Source: Neisseriales bacterium (lineage in GTDB: Bacteria > Pseudomonadota > Gammaproteobacteria > Burkholderiales > UBA11063). Taken from it: DNA of 5,257 nt. Location of the stretch: assembly GCA_008017145.1 (NCBI GenBank), contig SSGY01000184.1, positions 1 through 5,257 of the forward strand, read 5' to 3'. Each line of letters starts with the position of its first letter. The first letter of the stretch is position 1. Both the position numbers and the translations under genes were made by a program. Below the pieces are notes generated by a model. It saw only the letters and a program-made list of their open reading frames with translations, had not been told where the DNA came from and searched no databases. This document shows positions 1 to 5,257 of this stretch, in pieces.

Positions 1-2585
1 AAATATACACAGATAACGCCAGAAATCATGGCTAAGATGAAACCACTAAACATTTCTTGCATTCGTTCAATGTCACCAGAGTTAATTCTGCTTACTCCAT
101 TGGGTAGATGCTGCATGATGGGTAATTTACGGATTTCGTTATCTAATTCACTAAGATTGCGTCCTTGTAAATCGATATTGAAAGTTACAATTCGGCTGCG
201 ATCTGTCCGACTGATGTTAATTGGTCCGTTTCCTAACGTTATTTCCGCAATGCTTGCCAGTGGCACTGTTCCATTACTTCCATTTACGCGTAAATTACCT
301 AATGCTCTCAATGTCTGAGTTGCTTTTTCATCTACGCGTACTCTAATTGGTATTTGACGATCATTAAGGTCAATTTTAGCCAAGTTATTACTGTAGTCTC
401 CAGAAGTTGCAACGCGAATGACTTCACCAATATTTTTTGCCGTAACACCTAATTTAGCGGCTTTGTTAAAATCAGGTTTAATCTTAATTTCTGGACGTGA
501 TAAGTCAAAGTCAGAGCTAATGTTTCCAATTCCTTTTAGGCTACGGAGTGCCGTTTCAATCTTTTTAGCCGTATCATTGAGTACTTCCTTATCTTCTCCT
601 GTAATGGCTAAAGAGTAGCGTTCTCCATTGCCACTTCCGCCAGAAAATTTTGCCCCTGGAATCATGTTTAACTGGCCTTGGATTAATTTTTCCAGCTGTA
701 ATTTAGTTTGATGATGTGGGCGAGAGTTCTTATTAATTAAATTAAAGGTGAGAGAACCGCTCGTAACGCTTCCGTCAGTAGAAATATCCTCACCGCTTTT
801 TACACCATTGCCAATAGTTGCATAAACACTTGCAATCGACTTAATGCTTTTAGTTTGCTGTGTAGCTTGTAACAAGACATTGGACAGAGTTTCAATTTTA
901 CTTCCGGGAGGTACTTGAACTGAAAATTGAATTTGATCTCCCTCTTCTGCAGGGAAAAAAGTATTGGGAATAAATGCCAATAATAAAAGTGAGCTGGCAA
1001 AAAATCCTCCCGCGATTAATAATGTTCTTCTACGATGTTCCACGCACCATTTAACCATATTTAGATAATGAACCATTATTTTACTCGGTTTATCTGACTC
1101 ATTATTGTGGCTTGGACGTGGTTTCATAAAATGTGCAGCAAACATCGGGGTTAAAAGCCTTGCAACCAGTAGCGAAATAAAAATCGATATTACGGCTGTC
1201 CAACCAAACTGTTTAAATATACGTCCAGGAATACCGCCCATGAAAGCTGTCGGTAAAAACACCGCAATTAAGGTAAATGAAGTTGCAATTACGGCATTAC
1301 CAATTTCTGCGGCAGCGTTGATCGATGCTTGAATAGGTGAGCTAGAGTATTTGAGATGACGCTCTATATTTTCAACTTCAACAATTGCATCATCCACCAA
1401 GACGCCAATGACTAAACTTAATGAGAGCAAGGATATCGTATTTAGACTAAAACCTAACCAATAAATAAACAGAAATGTCGGGATAATTGACAGGGGCAAT
1501 GCGGTAGCTGAGATAAGCGTAGCCCGCCAATCGCGTAAAAATAGCCAAACCACGATAATCGCCAGAATACATCCCTCATAAAGCGCATTCATGGATGAGT
1601 CATAATTGTCTTTTATTTGTTGAACGCTATTACTAATTTCGTTAATCGTGATATTAGGATGACTTTCTCTAAATTTTGCAATTTTAGCACGGACTAAGTT
1701 TGCTACCGCCAACTGACTGAAGCCTTTCGATGCATAAACTTGAAAACTGGTAATAGGCTTACCATTCATAAAAGCCATTTGCCGGATTTCCGCTGTACTA
1801 TCACTAACTTGGGCGATATTTCCCAAGCGAACATTATTTCCATTCCCCAGCGGAATATTTAAATTTGCCAAATCAACAGCACTATGGATATTTTCGACAC
1901 CCTGAATAGTTTGTTCCTGATTGCCAATATTTGCTCGACCACCTGAGAAATCTTGGCGAACATTGTAAAGTTGATTGGAGATATTGTTAATAGTGGTATT
2001 CATTGAGATCAGCTTTGCTGGATCAATTAATACCTGAATTTCTCGATCTACTCCTCCTTGACGAGTGATTTTCCCCACCCCAGGCACTGCTAATAGTTCT
2101 TTATTGATTTGATTGTCAACCAACCATGAGAGGTCTGTTGCATCTAAATTAGCGCTTATTTCATAGGCTAAAATTGAGCTGTCTCCAATATTAACTCGTG
2201 ATACTACTGGGGTAGTCGTACCTGGCGGAAATTGTGATTGGATTTTATTTACTGCATCTTTGACATCGTCAGTTGCTTCTTGTAAATTTTTACCTAGGTC
2301 GAATTCAATAGCGGTTGTTGAGTTTCCATCCGTGATTGTAGAATTGATATGTTTTATTGAGTCTATATTGGTAACACTATCTTCAACCTTACGGGTAACT
2401 TGAGTTTCCAGTTGCTCGGGAGTTGCGCCAGACAATGAAACGGATACGGTTACCATAGGAAAATCCATATCAGGAAAATTTTTGATTCCAATCTTGGAAA
2501 ATGCATAAAGACCTGCGATAGTCATCAGAATGAACAGGACTATGAATGGAATTGGGCGTTTAATGGCTACTTCAGAGATATTCAT
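1..2585 (-). CDS. RND-family efflux transporter, inner-membrane permease subunit (partial, C-terminus outside window)
   Basis: This is the inner-membrane pump, expected to export drugs or other amphiphilic compounds by proton antiport. The reading frame is open from the ATG at 2585 to the window edge, giving 861 residues; full-length family members have about 1020-1050, so roughly the last 160-190 are missing. Visible parts are TM1 (about 11-31), the first periplasmic porter/docking region (about 38-335), TM2-TM6 (about 337-482), TM7 (about 521-540), the second porter/docking region (about 550-840) and the start of TM8 (about 847). TM4 carries VLVDDAIVEVENIERHL, and Asp398-Asp399 align with the proton-relay Asp407-Asp408 of AcrB. 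The partner Lys and Arg of TM10-TM11 fall outside the window. The N-terminal PDMDFP and the TM4 sequence favour a multidrug-type (HAE1-like) pump over a heavy-metal one; the substrate is unknown. The start overlaps the adaptor stop as ATGA. The family call is secure; the subfamily is inference. Confidence 0.96.
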   Translation of the reverse strand, partial: MNISEVAIKRPIPFIVLFILMTIAGLYAFSKIGIKNFPDMDFPMVTVSVSLSGATPEQLETQVTRKVEDSVTNIDSIKHINSTITDGNSTTAIEFDLGKNLQEATDDVKDAVNKIQSQFPPGTTTPVVSRVNIGDSSILAYEISANLDATDLSWLVDNQINKELLAVPGVGKITRQGGVDREIQVLIDPAKLISMNTTINNISNQLYNVRQDFSGGRANIGNQEQTIQGVENIHSAVDLANLNIPLGNGNNVRLGNIAQVSDSTAEIRQMAFMNGKPITSFQVYASKGFSQLAVANLVRAKIAKFRESHPNITINEISNSVQQIKDNYDSSMNALYEGCILAIIVVWLFLRDWRATLISATALPLSIIPTFLFIYWLGFSLNTISLLSLSLVIGVLVDDAIVEVENIERHLKYSSSPIQASINAAAEIGNAVIATSFTLIAVFLPTAFMGGIPGRIFKQFGWTAVISIFISLLVARLLTPMFAAHFMKPRPSHNNESDKPSKIMVHYLNMVKWCVEHRRRTLLIAGGFFASSLLLLAFIPNTFFPAEEGDQIQFSVQVPPGSKIETLSNVLLQATQQTKSIKSIASVYATIGNGVKSGEDISTDGSVTSGSLTFNLINKNSRPHHQTKLQLEKLIQGQLNMIPGAKFSGGSGNGERYSLAITGEDKEVLNDTAKKIETALRSLKGIGNISSDFDLSRPEIKIKPDFNKAAKLGVTAKNIGEVIRVATSGDYSNNLAKIDLNDRQIPIRVRVDEKATQTLRALGNLRVNGSNGTVPLASIAEITLGNGPINISRTDRSRIVTFNIDLQGRNLSELDNEIRKLPIMQHLPNGVSRINSGDIERMQEMFSGFILAMISGVICVY

Positions 2586-2598
2586 TTGCTTTTGTCCT
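2582..2598 (-). promoter_or_regulatory. Ribosome-binding site and ATGA overlap between adaptor and permease
   Basis: On the minus strand AGGA at 2598-2595 precedes the permease ATG (2585-2583) by 9 nt, and the ATG shares bases with the adaptor stop TGA (2584-2582) as ATGA. This is the classical arrangement for translational coupling. It supports the chosen permease start, which yields the expected short N-terminal segment just before TM1. Confidence 0.7.
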
Positions 2599-3679
2599 GT
2601 ACAACACGCACTAGATCACCATCATTTAAAAAACCACTTCCCAGTGTCACAATTCTATCGCTAAACTTTATTCCTGATTCAACAATTGCTGCATTATTCA
2701 TGTAATCACTTAGCTGTATTTTAATTTTATTAACTCGGTTATTTTTATTTAAGCGCATGATATAGTTATAACCATCGCGGTTAATTACTGCTGATGATGG
2801 TATTGTCATTGACGAAGTTGCTCCAACATTGATTTCCCCCGAAAGATACATTCCTAGTCGTAGCTCTGGATTGGGTGGGATATCGACATAAATTAAACCA
2901 TTTAAAGTACTCTGGTTTAAATCGGGTGCTATTCTGCTAACGCTTCCATTAATTATATTTCCTGTATTATCTGTAATGCTGGCATGCTGTCCGACTTTAA
3001 TTTTAGACATATCACTGGAGTTTATTTCTGCTTGCCACTCAAGCCTTCCAGCTTTAATCATCCTAAATAACTCACTCCCGTTTTGAATAATGCTTCCAGT
3101 GGTTGCGGTTCTTGAAGAAATTACTCCATCATCGGGTGCTTTGATTTCAGTGTAACTAAGTTTTATTTGTTGTAGTTTGAGCTGTGCCTGCGCGGCTTCA
3201 AGTTTAGCTTGCGCTGTTTTTGCTTTTGTTTTGTATGATAATAAATCTTGAGCACTAACCGCGCCTGCTTTCTCTAATAATGTTGATTGTCGCGCTTCGG
3301 TTTGGGCTTGCTCTAGATTAGCCTTTGCTTCAGAAAGATTGGCTAGCTGATTCAATAAATCTGCATTTAATTCTGCCGCATTTAATTTTGCTAAAACTTG
3401 ACCTTTTTTTACCTTGTCGCCAACATCTACATTTACCTCGCTAATATCTAATCCACCGACTTCGGCACTAATGACGGTTTCGCGCCATGCCTTGATTGAT
3501 CCATTGGCATGAACGACGTTGCTTATATCTTGTAATTTTGGAGTGCTAACCGAGACGGTTAAAACTGGGTTTTCTGCATTGGTTGATTTGGGCTTAGTGC
3601 AGCCGCAAATCAATAGCAACATAGCAAATAGAAAAACTTTTTTGGATAAGTTTGTGTGTAAAAAGAGTTGTTTTTTCAT
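2582..3679 (-). CDS. RND efflux periplasmic adaptor subunit (membrane fusion protein), lipoprotein
   Basis: This 365-residue periplasmic adaptor (AcrA/HlyD type) links the permease to the outer-membrane duct. Residues 1-27 form a lipoprotein signal: basic start, hydrophobic stretch about 15-24, then I24-C25-G26-C27, with C27 the likely lipidated residue. The domains then follow the usual order. The first half of the lipoyl (barrel-sandwich) domain is about 60-100, with VNVDVGDKVKKGQVLAKL at 82-99. An Ala/Gln/Lys-rich alpha-helical hairpin spans about 101-172. The second lipoyl half is about 173-208, with YTEIKAPDDGVISSR at 176-190. The beta-barrel is about 210-290 (LRLGMYLSGEINV at 273-285), and the membrane-proximal domain about 292-362. 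Length is normal for the family. The chosen ATG directly follows the upstream stop, has AGG 7 nt before it, and gives a complete signal peptide. Family assignment is secure; the membrane to which the lipoprotein is sorted is uncertain. Confidence 0.97.
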   Translation of the reverse strand: MKKQLFLHTNLSKKVFLFAMLLLICGCTKPKSTNAENPVLTVSVSTPKLQDISNVVHANGSIKAWRETVISAEVGGLDISEVNVDVGDKVKKGQVLAKLNAAELNADLLNQLANLSEAKANLEQAQTEARQSTLLEKAGAVSAQDLLSYKTKAKTAQAKLEAAQAQLKLQQIKLSYTEIKAPDDGVISSRTATTGSIIQNGSELFRMIKAGRLEWQAEINSSDMSKIKVGQHASITDNTGNIINGSVSRIAPDLNQSTLNGLIYVDIPPNPELRLGMYLSGEINVGATSSMTIPSSAVINRDGYNYIMRLNKNNRVNKIKIQLSDYMNNAAIVESGIKFSDRIVTLGSGFLNDGDLVRVVQDKSK

Positions 3680-3689
3680 TTAGCTACCT
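3677..3689 (-). promoter_or_regulatory. Ribosome-binding site and stop-start junction between outer-membrane factor and adaptor
   Basis: On the minus strand the outer-membrane factor ends TAA (3682-3680) and the adaptor begins ATG (3679-3677) with no base between. The adaptor's ribosome-binding element, AGG at 3689-3687, lies inside the last codons of the outer-membrane factor with a 7-nt gap. This layout supports re-initiation by ribosomes finishing the upstream gene and helps fix the adaptor start. Confidence 0.65.
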
Positions 3690-5158
3690 ATCGTTAATTT
3701 TGTTAGCTGTGATTCATTCCAGTTACCGCCAACTGCTTTATAGAGGGCGATCCACGCTTCTGTTTCTTCAAGCTTTGCTGTGGTAAGATTTTGCTCGTAA
3801 CTCACCAAGTTAATTCGAACTGTTTCTAAATCAAGTAAATTTAACCAGCCAATTTGGTATTTTTTATTCATAGCATTGAAGTAATCACCATAGTTTTTCA
3901 CTGCATCACTTGCTGCTATTTCACGCTTTTGAGCAGCATTAATTCTAACTAATGCATTTTCAACTTCCTTGATCGCAGTTAGTACTTTAACCTTATAATT
4001 TGCAACGGCTTCGTCATATTGTGCATAAGCCAACGACTCTTGAGCTCTTAAATATCCACCATCTGTAATGGGTAATGTTATGGCAGGTCCATATGACCAT
4101 GAGCTTGGCTGATTTGCGTAAATTGTGCCACCGTTGGCAGCAAGGGAGCCTGTTAGTGAAATTGATGGGTATCGGTTGGCAGTTGCATAGCCGACATTAG
4201 CCATTGCTGCAGCAACATTTCTCTCGGCGGAGGATATATCTGGGCGTTGTGATATTACATTTGCAGGTATTGAGGATATATTCAAATAGCTTGGGGTAGG
4301 GATTTGTGCATAATTTTTTGCCATTTTTGTTTCAATCTCATCATATTTAAGGCCTGTGAGAGCTACTAATTCATTGTTATACTGTAAGCACGTTCCCTTT
4401 TGGTTTTCTATATTGCTAAGTGTTTGGGCTACCAAACCAGCACCTTGTTCCTGATCGGCTCTTGGGGATACTCCGACTGTTACTTGTAGCTCAGTTAGTT
4501 TTTGTGTCGCGGTACGTGAATTAAATTGGCTTTCATATATCATAAGTACTGACTGACAAGCTCTGGCACTTACATAAGCATCCGCAACTTGTGAAGCGAG
4601 AGAAACTCTGGCATCATTCCAATCAGAAATACTTGCATCTAAGCGTGCTTGATAGATTTGAGTATTACGACGAATTGCACCAAACAAATCCAATTCCCAT
4701 GATGCATTTAAGCCTCCGGTGTAAGAGCTACCGCCACCTGTAGCAGCGCTGATAAAGTCTTGTGAACTAGTTCCGGTATTACCACCAATACTGGTTCCGC
4801 TGTATGCATTATTTTGTGCACTTGCATTTCCTGATGCTGTAATGCTAGGATAAAAAGAAGAATTACTTCCTCTTAAATTAGCCTGCGCTTGAGCAATCTT
4901 AGCTAGAGACTGTGCCAAACTTGGATTGCTGGCAATTGTCGACTCAATAAAATAAATCAATGTCGGATCATTAAATTGCTGCCACCAATTTACCAGTTGA
5001 GTATTATTTCCATTATGTGGTAGTTTGGCGTGCCATTTAGTGGGAATATTTAAATCTCGCGTAGTCAGTGGCACATAATCAGGTCCAACGGCACAGCCAA
5101 ACAGAGTAAATGTTAATGTAATCAACATAATACTTGATGTTTTATAGAACTTACGCAT
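3680..5158 (-). CDS. Outer-membrane efflux lipoprotein, NodT/TolC-type channel
   Basis: This 492-residue protein is the outer-membrane duct of the pump, expected to act as a trimer forming a beta-barrel plus a periplasmic helical tunnel. A lipoprotein signal ends at L19-F20-G21-C22, followed by AVGPDYVP, a typical NodT-family start. Two outer-membrane efflux repeats are visible. The first runs from WWQQFNDPTL (58-67) through FYPSITASGNAS (102-113) and ASWELDLFGAIRR (152-164). The second runs from SQRPDISSAERNVAAAMANVG (303-323) through RYPSISLTGSLA (329-340) and ITLPITDGG (360-368). Helices follow each repeat, and the C-terminus contains a QIGWLNLLDLETVR segment (435-448). The M1 start is preferred over M11 because it supplies the basic residues (R2, K3, K6) of the signal peptide, although only a weak GGG precedes it. 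It is the first gene of the operon and its TAA touches the adaptor ATG. A Gly/Ser-rich insert lies at about 118-149. The family call is secure; the specific substrate is unknown. Confidence 0.97.
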   Translation of the reverse strand: MRKFYKTSSIMLITLTFTLFGCAVGPDYVPLTTRDLNIPTKWHAKLPHNGNNTQLVNWWQQFNDPTLIYFIESTIASNPSLAQSLAKIAQAQANLRGSNSSFYPSITASGNASAQNNAYSGTSIGGNTGTSSQDFISAATGGGSSYTGGLNASWELDLFGAIRRNTQIYQARLDASISDWNDARVSLASQVADAYVSARACQSVLMIYESQFNSRTATQKLTELQVTVGVSPRADQEQGAGLVAQTLSNIENQKGTCLQYNNELVALTGLKYDEIETKMAKNYAQIPTPSYLNISSIPANVISQRPDISSAERNVAAAMANVGYATANRYPSISLTGSLAANGGTIYANQPSSWSYGPAITLPITDGGYLRAQESLAYAQYDEAVANYKVKVLTAIKEVENALVRINAAQKREIAASDAVKNYGDYFNAMNKKYQIGWLNLLDLETVRINLVSYEQNLTTAKLEETEAWIALYKAVGGNWNESQLTKLTIGS

Positions 5159-5210
5159 TGACAGCCCATATAATGTTATGATTGATATTACGAAACGCCT
5201 TGGAACTTAG
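5159..5210. promoter_or_regulatory. Short gap upstream of the efflux operon, possible divergent promoter/operator region
   Basis: If the plus-strand gene at 5211 is real, these 52 bp separate two divergent start codons and would have to hold the promoters or at least a shared operator. The region is AT-rich around 5168-5190 and includes a small perfect-arm inverted repeat, ATAA-TG-TTAT, at 5170-5179, which overlaps the plus-strand -10 candidates. No good sigma-70 -35/-10 pair was found on the minus strand: TAATAT (5190-5185) is the best -10 but lacks a matching -35 at normal spacing. The operon promoter may therefore be activator-dependent or lie further right, outside the window. Confidence 0.35.
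5169..5182 (+). promoter_or_regulatory. Candidate plus-strand -10 elements (TATAAT and overlapping extended -10)
   Basis: An exact TATAAT lies at 5169-5174; a weak -35 (TAGAAC, 5145-5150, three of six consensus bases) precedes it by 18 bp. Immediately after it, TGT-TATGAT at 5174-5182 matches an extended -10 (TGn followed by a five-of-six hexamer), which can work without a good -35. Either would start transcription about 20-30 nt before the ATG at 5211, a normal leader length. AT-rich DNA yields such matches by chance, so this is only suggestive. Confidence 0.3.
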
Positions 5211-5257
5211 ATGAAGAATAAAAGCAAACCATCAACTGCAAAATGCAATGCAGAAAT
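5211..5257 (+). CDS. Possible start of a divergently transcribed gene (N-terminal 15 codons only)
   Basis: An open frame begins at ATG 5211 and runs off the window edge, reading MKNKSKPSTAKCNAE. An in-frame TAG (5208-5210) sits directly before the ATG, so this is the earliest possible start in the frame. GGA at 5202-5204 is a weak ribosome-binding candidate with a short 6-nt gap to the ATG. A Lys-rich N-terminus on a gene divergent from an RND operon fits a TetR/AcrR-type repressor, which often occupies this place, but no helix-turn-helix is visible in so few residues. The assignment rests on position, upstream -10-like sequences and start context only. The opposite strand is also open over 5257-5210 before a TAA, so the stretch could instead be the tail of an upstream minus-strand gene. 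Confidence 0.35.
   Translation, partial: MKNKSKPSTAKCNAE

Noticed and set aside
28..318. Plus-strand open frame of 96 codons.
   Set aside because: It lies wholly inside the permease gene on the opposite strand, which shows clear RND homology; the translation resembles no known family and has no convincing ribosome-binding site.
418..618. Plus-strand open frame of 66 codons.
   Set aside because: Antisense shadow of the permease periplasmic domain, with no independent support.
800..1000. Minus-strand open frame of 66 codons in a different frame from the permease.
   Set aside because: The permease frame is continuous through this stretch with family-typical sequence, so this is an out-of-frame shadow and not evidence of a frameshift.
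1105..1332. Plus-strand open frame of 75 codons.
   Set aside because: Antisense to the TM5-TM6 region of the permease; its hydrophobic composition simply mirrors the coding strand.
1..2585. Possibility that the permease is a truncated pseudogene.
   Set aside because: The frame has no stop and is cut only by the window edge; all 861 visible residues fit a normal RND protein.
5158..5163. Exact TTGACA on the plus strand as a -35 element.
   Set aside because: It is only 5 bp from TATAAT and 13 bp from TATGAT, both too short for sigma-70; at 16-18 bp spacing no recognisable -10 follows.
5178..5210. Ten-codon plus-strand mini-ORF (MIDITKRLGT) ending directly before the ATG at 5211, as a possible leader peptide.
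   Set aside because: Its ATG overlaps the candidate -10 elements, so it would lie upstream of the expected transcript start, and no ribosome-binding site is visible.
5236..5253. Inverted repeat CTGCA-8 bp-TGCAG near the right edge.
   Set aside because: Arms of only 5 bp are expected by chance, and there is no T-run or other terminator feature.

Overview
The window holds most of a tripartite RND efflux operon, all on the minus strand. Read in the direction of transcription (right to left) it encodes a NodT/TolC-type outer-membrane factor lipoprotein (5158-3680), a periplasmic adaptor (membrane fusion protein) lipoprotein (3679-2582), and the first 861 residues of an inner-membrane RND permease (2585-1). 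The permease is cut by the left edge of the window and is open to the last base. No frameshift or premature stop was found in any of the three.

The three products should form one pump. The permease uses proton influx to capture substrates, the adaptor bridges the periplasm, and the outer-membrane factor forms the exit duct. The genes are very tightly packed. The outer-membrane factor stop codon directly abuts the adaptor ATG (TAAATG), and the adaptor stop overlaps the permease ATG (ATGA), so co-transcription and translational coupling are expected. The permease has the Asp-Asp pair of a proton-driven RND pump. Its sequence around transmembrane helices 1 and 4 resembles the hydrophobe/amphiphile (multidrug-type) exporters more than the heavy-metal type, but the substrate cannot be read from the sequence.

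To the right of the operon is a 52-bp gap (5159-5210), followed by the first 15 codons of a possible divergent plus-strand gene starting at 5211. This is where a local regulator of such a pump is often found, but too little is present to assign it. On the plus strand the gap carries an exact TATAAT and an overlapping extended -10 (TGTTATGAT). No convincing promoter for the efflux operon was found on the minus strand.

The genes imply a Gram-negative, double-membrane bacterium, probably a proteobacterium with a fairly AT-rich genome (A/T-rich codons throughout). The genus cannot be named from this window. There are no RNA genes, mobile elements, CRISPR arrays or long repeats. Overall it is an ordinary efflux locus with a few details worth checking, and I do not see a new kind of system in it.
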